Positions 9,601 through 18,311 of a stretch of DNA of 64,000 nucleotides are shown here, piece after piece; position 1 is the stretch's first letter, and every line of letters begins with the position of its first letter. Both the position numbers and the translations under genes were made by a program. Source of the stretch: PGZG01 sp046292765 (GTDB taxonomy: Bacteria > Pseudomonadota > Gammaproteobacteria > Pseudomonadales > Alcanivoracaceae); NCBI GenBank assembly GCA_046292765.1, contig JBKBQA010000007.1:62001-126000 (forward strand). The letters are read 5' to 3'. Under the pieces are notes generated by a model. That model was not told where the DNA came from, searched no databases, and saw only the letters and a program-made list of their open reading frames with translations.

Positions 9601-10728
9601 TTAACGGGCCGCTTCCATCAGCTCGATAAAATGATCAAACAACGGCGCTGCATCGTGTGGCCCGGGGCTCGCCTCCGGGTGCCCCTGAAAGCTGAAGGCC
9701 GGCTTGTCGGTGCGGTGAATGCCCTGCAGCGAACCATCAAACAGCGACACATGGGTGGCGCGCAGGTTTGCCGGCAGACCCGTCTCCAGCACGGCAAAGC
9801 CATGGTTCTGGCTGGTGATCATCACCACATCGCGATCCAGATCCTTTACCGGGTGGTTAGCGCCGTGGTGACCAAACTTCATCTTGCCGGTTTCGGCGCC
9901 GCTGGCCAGCGCCAGCAACTGATGGCCCAGACAGATCCCGAACACCGGCAGGCCGGTACCGACAATGGTCCTGATCGCTTCAATGGCGTAATCACAAGGT
10001 GCCGGATCGCCCGGGCCGTTGGACAGAAACACGCCGTCCGGCTTCATCGCCAGCACTTCACTGGCAGGCGTTTGCGCCGGCACCACGGTCAGGCGGCAGC
10101 CACGGTCGGCCAGCATGCGCAGGATATTGCGCTTAACGCCGTAGTCATAGGCAACCACGTGGAAACGGGTTTCGGCCGGGGTGACATGGCTGCGGCCCAG
10201 CTGCCAGCTACCCTCGGTCCACTGGTAAGCCTTGTCGACGGTCACTTCCTTGGCGAGATCCATGCCTTTCAGACCCGGGAACGCTCGCGCTGCCGCCAGC
10301 GCCCTGGCCTCGTCAATGTTGTCACCGGCAATAATGCAGCCGTTCTGGGCGCCTTTCTCGCGCAGGATGCGAGTCAGACGACGGGTGTCGATATCGGCGA
10401 TACCGACCACGTTATGGCGCTTCAGGTAATCTGACAGCGACTCCTGCGAACGGAAGTTGGACGCCACCATGGACGCATCGCGGATGATCAGGGCCCGAGC
10501 CCAGACCCGGGTGGATTCCTCGTCCTCGGCGTTGACGCCGACGTTGCCGATATGGGGATAGGTCAGGGTGACCATCTGTTCGGCATAGGAGGGGTCAGTC
10601 AGGATTTCCTGGTAGCCAGTCAGTGCGGTGTTGAAAACCACCTCACCCACCGCTTCACCGGTTGCACCAATGGCGACGCCACGAAAGATGCTGCCGTCTT
10701 CCAGTGCGAGTAGGGCCGGGACCGTCAA
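9601..10728 (-). CDS. carA: Carbamoyl-phosphate synthase small subunit (glutamine amidotransferase)
   Basis: Hydrolyses glutamine and passes ammonia to CarB. The class-I amidotransferase triad is visible: nucleophile Cys in FGICLGHQLL and His/Glu in QGHPEASPGPHD near the C-terminus. The longest open frame begins at 10806, but I place the start at the TTG at 10728. TGGAGG lies a few bases upstream of it, and the resulting 375-residue protein begins LTVPALLALEDGS, aligning with family N-termini. The longer frame would run into the terminator-like hairpin at 10781-10818. First gene of carA-carB-greA. Confidence 0.95.
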   Translation of the reverse strand: MTVPALLALEDGSIFRGVAIGATGEAVGEVVFNTALTGYQEILTDPSYAEQMVTLTYPHIGNVGVNAEDEESTRVWARALIIRDASMVASNFRSQESLSDYLKRHNVVGIADIDTRRLTRILREKGAQNGCIIAGDNIDEARALAAARAFPGLKGMDLAKEVTVDKAYQWTEGSWQLGRSHVTPAETRFHVVAYDYGVKRNILRMLADRGCRLTVVPAQTPASEVLAMKPDGVFLSNGPGDPAPCDYAIEAIRTIVGTGLPVFGICLGHQLLALASGAETGKMKFGHHGANHPVKDLDRDVVMITSQNHGFAVLETGLPANLRATHVSLFDGSLQGIHRTDKPAFSFQGHPEASPGPHDAAPLFDHFIELMEAAR

Positions 10729-10780
10729 GGCAACCTCCAGTGTGTGATTCAGAGCAGGGTCGGGAGCCCGCGCGTGCGTG

Positions 10781-10818
10781 CGAAAAAGCGAGATGGACTG
10801 CTCCATCTCGCTTTTTCG
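10781..10818 (-). terminator. Strong hairpin with U-tract between dapB and carA
   Basis: Perfect 17-bp inverted repeat with a four-base loop (arms 10781-10797 and 10802-10818), whose arms end in five A and five T, so it reads as an intrinsic terminator in either direction. It lies 115 bases past the dapB stop and about 50 bases before the carA start on the same strand. It could end the dapB transcript or act as a leader attenuator for carAB; sequence alone does not decide. Confidence 0.85.
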
Positions 10819-10933
10819 TCATTCTGGGCGCGGATCAGGGAGACCCTTGGGCGGGTGCGTATTGTAGGGACTAGCCCCCGCCATGTCACGGGTAAACAGG
10901 CTGTTCTTTATGCCGTTTTTGCTCGCTCCCCGG

Positions 10934-11731
10934 TCAGAGTCCGAGCACCGCCCGCATGTCGTAGACTCCGGCTGGCTGCTGCCCCAGCCAGCCGGCTGCC
11001 CGCACCGCTCCACGGGCAAAGTTCATTCGACTGGTGGCCCGATGGGTAATTTCTACCCGCTCGCCTTCGCCGGCGAACATTACTGTGTGCTCGCCAACGA
11101 TGTCGCCAGCGCGAATGGTCTCAAAACCGATGGTCTGGCGCTCGCGGGCGCCGGTACGGCCCTCCCGGCCGTAGACCGCACAGGCCCTCAGGTCGCGCCC
11201 GAGGGCGTCAGCGATCACTTCGCCCATAGCCAGCGCGGTGCCCGACGGCGCGTCAATTTTGTGGCGGTGATGAGCTTCGATGATCTCGATATCCACCTCA
11301 TCGCCCAGCACCCGCGAAGCGGTTTCCAGCAGGCTTAGACACAGGGTGACACCGACCGAGTAGTTGGCGGCGAAGCAGATCGGAATGACCTTGCCAGCGT
11401 CCTGCAGCGCCGCCTTCTGGCTATCGCTGAGGCCGGTGGTGCCGATCACCAGCCTGCGGCCGGCATCCCGGCACAGGGCAATGTGCCGCTCGGTGGCTTC
11501 CGGCAGAGTAAAGTCGATAAACACATCGGCATTCATTACCACCCGCGCCAGATCGTCCGCCAGCGCTACACCGAGCTTGCCCACACCAATCAGCTCGCCG
11601 GCATCCGCGCCGATCAGGCTACTGCCCGGCGCATCCACAGCAGCGCCCAGGGTCAGACCATCGGCCGCCTGTACGGCTTCGATCAGGGTGCGCCCCATGC
11701 GCCCGGCGGCGCCCAGAATTCCGACTTTCAT
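10934..11731 (-). CDS. dapB: 4-hydroxy-tetrahydrodipicolinate reductase
   Basis: NAD(P)H-dependent step of the diaminopimelate/lysine pathway. The frame is open further upstream, but the ATG at 11731 starts exactly at the nucleotide-binding motif MKVGILGAAGRMGRT, giving 265 residues, the family norm. The catalytic segment EIIEAHHRHKIDAPSGTA, with its HHRHK motif, is near residue 150, and GTTGLS near 95 is the second conserved loop. The ribosome site is weak. It lies downstream of dnaJ across an unrelated insertion (12-14 kb); in Pseudomonas dnaJ and dapB are adjacent. Confidence 0.96.
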   Translation of the reverse strand: MKVGILGAAGRMGRTLIEAVQAADGLTLGAAVDAPGSSLIGADAGELIGVGKLGVALADDLARVVMNADVFIDFTLPEATERHIALCRDAGRRLVIGTTGLSDSQKAALQDAGKVIPICFAANYSVGVTLCLSLLETASRVLGDEVDIEIIEAHHRHKIDAPSGTALAMGEVIADALGRDLRACAVYGREGRTGARERQTIGFETIRAGDIVGEHTVMFAGEGERVEITHRATSRMNFARGAVRAAGWLGQQPAGVYDMRAVLGL

Positions 11732-11810
11732 TGCGTCTGTCACCGAAAGGAAAAGGTGCGCTAGTGTATCGGGTAGCAGGCCGGGGAATAACCCCGCCAA
11801 AAGGAGAAAC

Positions 11811-12383
11811 ATGCCACAGACCGAGATTCATCTTCGCCAACCCGGCTGGCTGAGTGACTGGCTGCAGCAGCCGGCACCGGACACCGAGCACGGCAGGCTC
11901 AGCGAAGTACTGGCGCTGGCCGGCGAGAACATACACCAGAACAGTGGCGGCCCATTTGCCGCAGCGGTGTATGCACTGGATAACGGCGAGCGTCTGGCGG
12001 CAGCGGTTAACACCGTAGTGAGCAACCACTGCGCCGCTGCCCATGCCGAGTTGCAGGCGTTGTCACTGGCCCAGCAGACGCTCGGCAACCACACTCTGTC
12101 CGGGCGCGACTGCGTTCTGGTCAGTTCCAGCGCGCCCTGCACCATGTGCCTTGGCGCTATTGTCTGGAGCGGTGTTCAGGCACTGGTGTTCGCCACCACT
12201 CGCACGGACGTGGAAAAAATCGGCTTCGACGAGGGGCCGCGAACCCCGCGCTGGCGTCAACAGCTGGAGGTGCGCGGAATTTCCGTGCGTGGACCGCTGT
12301 TGCAGCGACACGGGCAACGGGTGCTGTCCCTATACGAAGAGCGGGAAGGGGCCATCTATAACGGGCGCCCAGCGACTTGCTAA
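11811..12383 (+). CDS. CDA-fold nucleoside/base deaminase (guanine deaminase-like)
   Basis: Zinc-dependent deaminase of the cytidine/deoxycytidylate family. The 190 residues show the metal and catalytic motif HAEL near residue 75 and the PCxxC zinc motif in SSAPCTMCLGAI near 105. Between the start and the domain is a 25-residue N-terminal extension. The pattern resembles guanine deaminases and TadA-like enzymes, but the substrate cannot be read from sequence. AAGGAGA precedes the ATG by about six bases. Divergent from dapB, 79 bases away. It starts the block of non-core genes lying between dapB and dnaJ. Confidence 0.85.
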   Translation: MPQTEIHLRQPGWLSDWLQQPAPDTEHGRLSEVLALAGENIHQNSGGPFAAAVYALDNGERLAAAVNTVVSNHCAAAHAELQALSLAQQTLGNHTLSGRDCVLVSSSAPCTMCLGAIVWSGVQALVFATTRTDVEKIGFDEGPRTPRWRQQLEVRGISVRGPLLQRHGQRVLSLYEEREGAIYNGRPATC

Positions 12384-12509
12384 TAGGGCCACCCAAAACA
12401 CCTCTTCCCAGGCGGCAAAGATCCTGCGGAAATGGACTGGTGGGAGCATCTTGCCATACTGGTAATAGTTAGCCAGACTAGACCAAGATCCGCCCCTCAG
12501 GAGCCCCCG

Positions 12510-12758
12510 ATGCAATCCGTCAACATGCTGCAAGCCAAGTCCTCGTTGTCCCGTCTGGTGGAAGCCATTGAGCTGGGGCGGGAGAGGGAAATCATCATTG
12601 CCCGGAATGGCCGCCCCGTGGCCCGACTGGTACCGATTGGAGACGCCCTGCCCGGCCAGCGTATCGGGGTAGCCAAGGGGCTGTTCGAGGCACCGGACGA
12701 TATCGACGCGCACAACGAAGAAGTCGCTCGTCTGTTCTTTGGAGAACCGGAGGCATGA
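12510..12758 (+). CDS. Type II antitoxin, Phd/YefM (VapB-like) family
   Basis: Probable DNA-binding antitoxin for the PIN toxin that follows. The frame is open further upstream, but the ATG at 12510 is preceded by CAGGAG and begins the typical Phd/YefM N-terminus (NMLQAKSSLSRLVEAIELG). The usual motif IIARNGRPVARLVPI follows near residue 35, then a short flexible C-terminus. At 82 residues it has the normal size. Its stop overlaps the toxin start by four bases. Partner recognition and autoregulation are known for the family and inferred here. Confidence 0.88.
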   Translation: MQSVNMLQAKSSLSRLVEAIELGREREIIIARNGRPVARLVPIGDALPGQRIGVAKGLFEAPDDIDAHNEEVARLFFGEPEA

Positions 12759-13141
12759 ATCTGCTACTGGATACCCATATTGCGCTGTGGGCCATTGCGG
12801 ACAGCCCCAGGCTGTCCGCGCAAGCAAGGAAATTGATCGACGATCCACGCGCACATATCTGGATCAGCGCCGCAAGCATCTGGGAAATCACTATCAAGCA
12901 CAGTCTTGGCAAAGGCGGGATGCCGCTTTCCGGAGAAGAGGCGATACGCTATTTTCGGCAATCGGGTTATCAGTTCCTGCCCGTTGAGGTCGAGCACGCC
13001 GCTGCAGTGGCCCAGCTGCCCAATCACCATCAGGACCCCTTCGACCGCCTGCTGGTCGCCCAGGCGCTTACCGAGCCAATGCGCCTGCTTACCAATGACG
13101 TGTCAGTGGCGCGCTACAGCGAAATCATCACAAGGGTTTGA
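12755..13141 (+). CDS. VapC-like PIN-domain ribonuclease toxin
   Basis: Predicted Mg2+-dependent RNase of a type II toxin-antitoxin pair. The 128 residues have the PIN acidic set: Asp6 in LLLDTH, Glu in SIWEI near residue 45 and the DPFDRLL motif near residue 95. Coupled to the antitoxin by a four-base ATGA overlap. Its 3' end overlaps the 3' end of the convergent gene on the minus strand by 14 bases, suggesting the pair was inserted tightly or that intergenic DNA was lost. The tRNA or rRNA target cannot be predicted. Confidence 0.9.
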   Translation: MNLLLDTHIALWAIADSPRLSAQARKLIDDPRAHIWISAASIWEITIKHSLGKGGMPLSGEEAIRYFRQSGYQFLPVEVEHAAAVAQLPNHHQDPFDRLLVAQALTEPMRLLTNDVSVARYSEIITRV

Positions 13142-14288
13142 ACGGCGGCAGTAACACGCAATAGAGATTGTCGCCACTGCGCTCCATGTGGCGCCGGCGA
13201 GCACGGTCAAAGCCGCGAAAACCCATGCCGCTCTGCTGCAACGCCCGCACCTCCTCCAGACGCTTTTTCGCGTAGAGCTGATCCAGCACTTCCATGCTGT
13301 AGGTGGGCTCCGCTGCCGCAGCCGCTTCCAACTGGCGGATGGCCTCCTCGGTTTCGCGGGTCTGCTCCATGTACAGCAAGCTGTTGGCGTATTCGTAGCG
13401 AACAATCGCCATGTCACCAGCCAACTCCACTGCGCGGCCGAAAATCTCGCCCGCATTGATGGGCTGGGCATTGAAGGTCATCCGGCCTGCCGTCTTGCCA
13501 ACCCGACGAATCACATTGGCATCGAAGGCAGCATTCAGCGCCAGCGTCAGGGCGTGATCCGGGTCCACCGCCATGGCCTCATTGGCGGCATTGATCACCA
13601 TCGGTGCATAGCCGTTGGCCAGCATCACCGGCACGGGCACATCCTCGGCCAGACGGCCAACCGCATAGGCAAAGCCAAGGCGGAAGATGACGTAATCCTG
13701 ATGGAACTCGGTCTCCCCGGGCAGAAAAGGCGCCGATTGGGCATAGGCCTGAATGCGATCAATGGCATCCTGAAGCAGCATCTGTTTGACCTGCTCCGAG
13801 CGGGTCAGGTAAAGCGCCTGCATCAACTGGGCAAAAACACCTGGAATCTGCGCATAGCCGCCGTAACGGATGCCAAGGTCGCGGGCCTTGCGAAAATCAC
13901 CGCGGAAGAATGCCTGCCAGACCTCCAGCACATTCAGACTGTGCATCTCCCAGTCCGCATCCTGATAGCCGAGGTCATGCATCATGTCGGGGAAGCGGCT
14001 ATAGCGCTCGCGCAGATAGTCCGGCGACGGATAGGGAATCTTCAGGCTGCGCATGATATGCGGCCAGTTGTCGCGGATCTCGTCAAAACTGTAGGTATAC
14101 GGCAGCGGATCAAACGGCGCCCTTTCCCACTCGGCCTCAATGCGCACCGGATCGACCACAATACGGGCACCATCCTTCTGGGCGAAGGTGGCCATGACAC
14201 GGGCACGGGCCTGATCTCCCGGCGACGCAAGACTGTGAAGTGGCAGGCTGGTACAGACCAGCAACGCCAAGGTGAGTATCCGTCTCAT
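13128..14288 (-). CDS. Secreted helical-repeat protein of unknown function
   Basis: I do not recognise a characterised family. The ATG at 14288 gives 386 residues beginning with a clear signal peptide (MRRILTLALLVCTSLPLHSLAS), so the protein is probably periplasmic. The rest is Ala-rich and mostly helical, with TPR-like stretches (for example AANEAMAVDPDHALTLALNAA near residue 225 and EEAIRQLEAAAAAEPTYSMEVL near 330), which suggests a protein-protein interaction scaffold. Downstream of dnaJ on the same strand after about 100 bases; convergent with vapC, overlapping by 14 bases. No catalytic motif seen. Confidence 0.75.
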   Translation of the reverse strand: MRRILTLALLVCTSLPLHSLASPGDQARARVMATFAQKDGARIVVDPVRIEAEWERAPFDPLPYTYSFDEIRDNWPHIMRSLKIPYPSPDYLRERYSRFPDMMHDLGYQDADWEMHSLNVLEVWQAFFRGDFRKARDLGIRYGGYAQIPGVFAQLMQALYLTRSEQVKQMLLQDAIDRIQAYAQSAPFLPGETEFHQDYVIFRLGFAYAVGRLAEDVPVPVMLANGYAPMVINAANEAMAVDPDHALTLALNAAFDANVIRRVGKTAGRMTFNAQPINAGEIFGRAVELAGDMAIVRYEYANSLLYMEQTRETEEAIRQLEAAAAAEPTYSMEVLDQLYAKKRLEEVRALQQSGMGFRGFDRARRRHMERSGDNLYCVLLPPFKPL

Positions 14289-14392
14289 CCCGGAACCTGT
14301 TGTTGTTATTGGTCGGCGGCCCGCCCACAGACGGGCCACTCAGGGGATGGGACTATAGCAGCGGGAGGCAGGTCAACAATCCGGCAAATGTC

Positions 14393-15514
14393 TCAAAGCC
14401 CGTCAAAAAAACGTCTTACACCCTCGAACCAGTTGGTTCTACGCGGGTTATGGCGGGAATCCTCACTGTCCAGCGAACCCTGAAACTTGCGCAGCAGCTC
14501 TTTCTGCTCACTACTCAACCCCACCGGAGTTTCCAGCACGATCCGGCACATCAGGTCGCCCGGGGGACCGCCGCGCACAGACGTCACGCCCTTGCCACGG
14601 AGCCGGAACAGCTTGCCGGTCTGGGTTTCAGGGGGCACCTTGAGCTTGACCTTGCCGTCGATGGTCGGTACCTCCAGCTCGCCGCCGAGGGCGGCGTCGA
14701 CGAACGACACCGGCACTTCGCAGTAGAGGTCGTTACCGTCGCGCTGGAAAATGTCGTGCTCCAGTACCGAGATCTGGACATACAGATCGCCCGACGGCGT
14801 GCCATTCGGTCCAGCCTCGCCCTCACCTGCCAGACGAATCCGGTCACCGGTATCGACACCGGCCGGAATGCTGACTTCCAGCGTCTTGGTCTTCTGCACC
14901 CGCCCCTGACCATGACATTTTTTGCAGGGGTTCTTGATGATCGTGCCACTGCCGCGACAGGTCGGGCAGGTCTGCTGCACGGTAAAGAACCCCTGCTGCA
15001 TGCGCACCTGACCGGCACCGCCACAGGTACCGCAGCTGACCGGCTTGTCGTTGCCTTCCGCGCCACTGCCGTTACAGCTGTCACAGCTGGTCCAGGTCGG
15101 CACACGAATTTTCTCGCGAGTGCCTTTGACGGCGCGCTCAAGATCGATTTCCAGCGTGTAGCGCAGATCCGCGCCACGGCTCGGTCCACGCCGGCGGCCA
15201 CCGGCGCCGCCGAAGATGTCACCGAAAATATCACCGAAGATATCACCAAAGCCGCCGGCGCCGTGGGCACCACCACCAGCTGCCTGACCATCCACACCGG
15301 CATGCCCGAAGCGATCATAGGCGGCGCGTTTGTTGTCGTCGGTCAGCACTTCGTAGGCTTCCTTGGCCTCCTTGAACTTTTCCTCGGCCTCGGTATTATC
15401 CGGATTGCGATCGGGATGATACTTCATCGCCAGACGGCGATAGGCTTTCTTTAGCTCGTCGGCATCGGCCTCGCGGGCGACGCCAAGCACTTCGTAATAG
15501 TCACGCTTCGACAT
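14393..15514 (-). CDS. dnaJ: Chaperone DnaJ (Hsp40)
   Basis: Co-chaperone that delivers unfolded clients to DnaK and stimulates its ATPase. The ATG at 15514 gives 373 residues starting MSKRDYYEVLGV. The J-domain contains the HPD motif (MKYHPDRNP), followed by a Gly-rich linker (from about residue 75) and four CxxCxGxG zinc repeats (CDSCNGSG, CGTCGGAG, CPTCRGSG, CKKCHGQG) between about residues 145 and 205, then the C-terminal substrate-binding domains. Last gene of the hrcA-grpE-dnaK-dnaJ cluster, 86 bases after dnaK with a hairpin in the gap. Confidence 0.98.
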   Translation of the reverse strand: MSKRDYYEVLGVAREADADELKKAYRRLAMKYHPDRNPDNTEAEEKFKEAKEAYEVLTDDNKRAAYDRFGHAGVDGQAAGGGAHGAGGFGDIFGDIFGDIFGGAGGRRRGPSRGADLRYTLEIDLERAVKGTREKIRVPTWTSCDSCNGSGAEGNDKPVSCGTCGGAGQVRMQQGFFTVQQTCPTCRGSGTIIKNPCKKCHGQGRVQKTKTLEVSIPAGVDTGDRIRLAGEGEAGPNGTPSGDLYVQISVLEHDIFQRDGNDLYCEVPVSFVDAALGGELEVPTIDGKVKLKVPPETQTGKLFRLRGKGVTSVRGGPPGDLMCRIVLETPVGLSSEQKELLRKFQGSLDSEDSRHNPRRTNWFEGVRRFFDGL

Positions 15515-15535
15515 GTATCTGCATTCCTGTTTCAG

Positions 15536-15564
15536 CACGACGCCGGGACAGGCCCGGCGTCGTG
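15536..15564 (-). other. Intergenic hairpin between dnaK and dnaJ
   Basis: Perfect 12-bp GC-rich inverted repeat with a five-base loop (arms 15536-15547 and 15553-15564). There is no T-tract on the minus strand, so it is not a standard intrinsic terminator. It more likely acts as an mRNA processing or stability element or a partial terminator that lowers dnaJ relative to dnaK. That role is inference. Confidence 0.7.
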
Positions 15565-15600
15565 TGTCTGTTGTCGGACGTCCGACGCGCTCAACAAGGG

Positions 15601-17526
15601 TTACTTGTTGTTGTCGTCTTTCACTTCCTCAAACTCGGCATCTACCACGTCATCCCCTGGCTGGCCGGAAGGCTGTGCTCCGGCGTCCGGCTGACCCTGC
15701 TGCGCAGCTTCGGCATAGAGACGCTGGGCCAGACCGGCAGACGCATCGGCAACGGCCTTGGTTTTTGCCTCGATCTCTTCCACGTCACTACCCTTCAGCG
15801 CCACTTCAAGAGCATCCAGCGCGCTGTTAATTGTGCCTTTCTCTTCATCAGTGGCCTTGTCACCCGCTTCCGCCAGTGTCTTGCGGGTAGCGTGCAGCAG
15901 GTGATCGCCCTGATTGCGCGTCTGCACCAGCTGTTCGAACTTGCGATCTTCGTCAGCGTGGGCCTCGGCGTCGCGCACCATCTGGTCGACTTCCTCATCG
16001 GACAGACCGGAGTTAGCCTTCACCTGAATGGTCTGCTGCTTGCCGGTGGCCTTGTCCTTCGCGCTGACGTGCAGGATGCCGTTGGCGTCGATATCGAAGG
16101 TCACTTCGATCTGCGGCATGCCGCGCGGCGAGGCCGGAATGTCTTCCAGATTGAACTGACCCAGCGACTTGTTCTGGCTGGCCTGCTTGCGCTCACCCTG
16201 CAGCACATGCACGGTCACTGCAGTCTGGTTGTCCGCGGCGGTCGAGAACACCTGCGATGCCTTGGTCGGAATGGTGGTGTTCTTGTCGATGATCGGCGTC
16301 ATCACGCCGCCCATGGTTTCGATACCGAGGGTCAGCGGGGTAACGTCGAGCAGCAGTACGTCGGTCACGTCGCCGGACATGATCGCGCCCTGCAGTGCAG
16401 CACCGATCGCCACCGCCTCATCCGGGTTAACGTCACGGCGCGGCTCTTTGCCGAAAAACTCGGCGACTTTTTTCAACACCAGCGGCATGCGGGTCTGACC
16501 ACCGACCATAATTACGTCGGTGATGTCAGAAGTTTTCACACCGGCGTCGGTCAGCGCGATCTTGCACGGCTCCAGCGATTTGTTGATCAGATCTTCCACC
16601 AGGGACTCGAGCTTGGCACGGGTCAACTTCACCACCAAATGCTTCGGACCGGTTTGATCAGCCGTGATGTAGGGCAGATTCACTTCGGTCTGCTCGCTCG
16701 ACGACAACTCGATCTTGGCTTTCTCTGCCGCTTCCTTCAGACGCTGCATCGCCAGTGCATCACCGGACAGAGTAATGCCGGATTCCTTCTTGAACTGGTC
16801 AGCCAGGAAGTTGATCAAACGCAAATCGAAATCCTCACCACCGAGGAAGGTGTCACCGTTAGTAGACAGCACCTCAAACTGCTTCTCGCCATCGACGTCA
16901 GCAATTTCAATGATCGAGACATCGAAGGTACCGCCGCCGAGATCATATACGGCGATCTTGCGGTCCTTGCCGTCAGTCTTGTCCATGCCATAGGCCAGCG
17001 CAGCTGCAGTCGGCTCGTTGATGATGCGCTTCACTTCCAGACCGGCAATACGACCGGCATCCTTGGTGGCCTGGCGCTGGGCGTCATTAAAGTACGCTGG
17101 CACGGTAATCACCGCTTCGGTGACTTTCTCGCCGAGGTAATCCTCAGCGGTTTTCTTCATTTTTTTCAGCACCTGGGCCGAAATCTGCGGTGGTGCCAGC
17201 TTCTCGTCACGGGCCTGCACCCAGGCGTCGCCGTTATCGGCCTTGACGATCTTGTAGGGCACCATCTCGATGTCTTTCTGTACCACATCGTCGGCAAAGC
17301 GACGACCAATCAGGCGCTTCACCGCAAACAGGGTGTTGGTCGGGTTGGTAACGGCCTGACGCTTGGCGGCCTGCCCGACCAGCACCTCCTTGTCGTCTGC
17401 ATAGGCGACAATGGACGGCGTGGTGCGCGTGCCTTCGCTGTTTTCCAGAACCTTGACCTTGTCGCCTTCCATCACGGCCACACAGGAATTGGTGGTGCCC
17501 AGGTCAATACCGATGATCTTACCCAT
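15601..17526 (-). CDS. dnaK: Chaperone DnaK (Hsp70)
   Basis: ATP-driven chaperone. The 641 residues show the N-terminal actin-like ATPase domain (GIDLGTTNSCVAVMEG at the start, VYDLGGGTFDVSI near 195, the IMVGGQTRMP loop near 340), the conserved DVTPLTLGIET linker near residue 390, the substrate-binding domain, the helical lid and the C-terminal acidic tail EFEEVKDD. AAGGAG lies eight bases before the ATG. A sigma-32-type promoter sits between grpE and dnaK, so it can be transcribed separately from grpE. Confidence 0.99.
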   Translation of the reverse strand: MGKIIGIDLGTTNSCVAVMEGDKVKVLENSEGTRTTPSIVAYADDKEVLVGQAAKRQAVTNPTNTLFAVKRLIGRRFADDVVQKDIEMVPYKIVKADNGDAWVQARDEKLAPPQISAQVLKKMKKTAEDYLGEKVTEAVITVPAYFNDAQRQATKDAGRIAGLEVKRIINEPTAAALAYGMDKTDGKDRKIAVYDLGGGTFDVSIIEIADVDGEKQFEVLSTNGDTFLGGEDFDLRLINFLADQFKKESGITLSGDALAMQRLKEAAEKAKIELSSSEQTEVNLPYITADQTGPKHLVVKLTRAKLESLVEDLINKSLEPCKIALTDAGVKTSDITDVIMVGGQTRMPLVLKKVAEFFGKEPRRDVNPDEAVAIGAALQGAIMSGDVTDVLLLDVTPLTLGIETMGGVMTPIIDKNTTIPTKASQVFSTAADNQTAVTVHVLQGERKQASQNKSLGQFNLEDIPASPRGMPQIEVTFDIDANGILHVSAKDKATGKQQTIQVKANSGLSDEEVDQMVRDAEAHADEDRKFEQLVQTRNQGDHLLHATRKTLAEAGDKATDEEKGTINSALDALEVALKGSDVEEIEAKTKAVADASAGLAQRLYAEAAQQGQPDAGAQPSGQPGDDVVDAEFEEVKDDNNK

Positions 17527-17597
17527 TACCTATCTCCTTTCACGTCTGTCCCCGGCCCCTGTCGGCGACCGGCGAAGCTGATTTGGTTTCACCGCCT

Positions 17598-17625
17598 ATA
17601 TGGCGCCAGTGGCGCCGCTTTCAAG
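17598..17625 (-). promoter_or_regulatory. Sigma-32 (RpoH) type promoter for dnaK
   Basis: On the minus strand: CTTGAAA (17625-17619, perfect -35), a 13-base spacer, then CGCCATAT (17605-17598, seven of eight against CCCCATnT). It lies just past the grpE stop and about 70 bases before the dnaK ATG. Consensus and spacing are those established for E. coli RpoH. Confidence 0.85.
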
Positions 17626-17632
17626 AGCGCTG

Positions 17633-18199
17633 TCAGGGATTTTTTGCCACCACCACCCGTGCCGGGCGAATCAGGCGACCGTTCAGGGAATAGCCCTTTT
17701 CCAGCACATCAATGATGCTGTTCGGCTCGGCGCCGGGCACCGGCACCATCGCCATGGCTTCATGCAGCTGCGGGTCGAACTGACTGCCGCGCGGGTCAAC
17801 GCCCTCAATGCCGTGACGGACGAAAACGTCGGCAAGGGATTTCAGCGTCAGCTCGATGCCCTCGCGGACCGCTTTCAGCGCCTCATCCTCTGCCGGCACG
17901 GCGGAGAGCCCCCGCTCCAGATTGTCGGCCACCGGCAACAGGTCCGCAGAAAACTTCTCAAGGGCAAACTTGTGCGCATTTGCCACCTCGCGCTCCATGC
18001 GACGACGCATGTTCTGGATCTCGGCCTGGGCACGCAGATCCGCTTCCGCGAGCTGGCGACTGACATCGGCAAACTGCTCCCTCAGGGAGGCCAGTTCGGC
18101 AGCAAGGTCGACCGCTACGTCCTCTGCCAGTTCGGGGGCCACTTCGGGGGCCACTGCCTCCGCTGCCAGCTCATTCGGGTCTTTTTCCTGTTCGCTCAT
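17633..18199 (-). CDS. grpE: Nucleotide exchange factor GrpE
   Basis: Releases ADP from DnaK to complete the chaperone cycle. The 188 residues have an acidic, low-complexity N-terminus, a long coiled-coil helix (about residues 35-90, containing RAQAEIQNMRRRMEREV), and the C-terminal beta domain with the family signature GVDPRGSQFDPQLHEAM and ending in GYSLNGRLIRPARVVVAK. CCGGAGAT precedes the ATG. It follows hrcA by 112 bases that contain a sigma-32-type promoter, and precedes dnaK. Confidence 0.97.
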   Translation of the reverse strand: MSEQEKDPNELAAEAVAPEVAPELAEDVAVDLAAELASLREQFADVSRQLAEADLRAQAEIQNMRRRMEREVANAHKFALEKFSADLLPVADNLERGLSAVPAEDEALKAVREGIELTLKSLADVFVRHGIEGVDPRGSQFDPQLHEAMAMVPVPGAEPNSIIDVLEKGYSLNGRLIRPARVVVAKNP

Positions 18200-18257
18200 G
18201 CAGTTATCTCCGGATTACACACGGACACCCGTCCGTCTTTCAGGAAAGCCGGGAAAG

Positions 18258-18285
18258 ATATGGGAACAGGGAAGGCAGATTCAAG
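18258..18285 (-). promoter_or_regulatory. Sigma-32 (RpoH) type promoter for grpE
   Basis: On the minus strand: CTTGAAT (18285-18279, six of seven), a 13-base spacer, then TCCCATAT (18265-18258, seven of eight). About 60 bases before the grpE ATG, between hrcA and grpE. The 13-base spacer is identical to that of the dnaK promoter. Confidence 0.8.
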
Positions 18286-18311
18286 GGCGACGGGCAATTA
18301 ATCCCGCCGGA

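Noticed and set aside
7795..10434. 879-codon plus-strand open frame
   Set aside because: Lies antisense over carB and carA; GC-rich genes leave such shadow frames open. Product is low-complexity and His/Arg-rich with no domain.
15562..17715. 717-codon plus-strand open frame
   Set aside because: Antisense shadow of dnaK; no ribosome site or recognisable domain.
18200..18311. CIRCE operator near hrcA-grpE
   Set aside because: Searched by eye for TTAGCACTC/GAGTGCTAA; only the sigma-32-type promoter was found.
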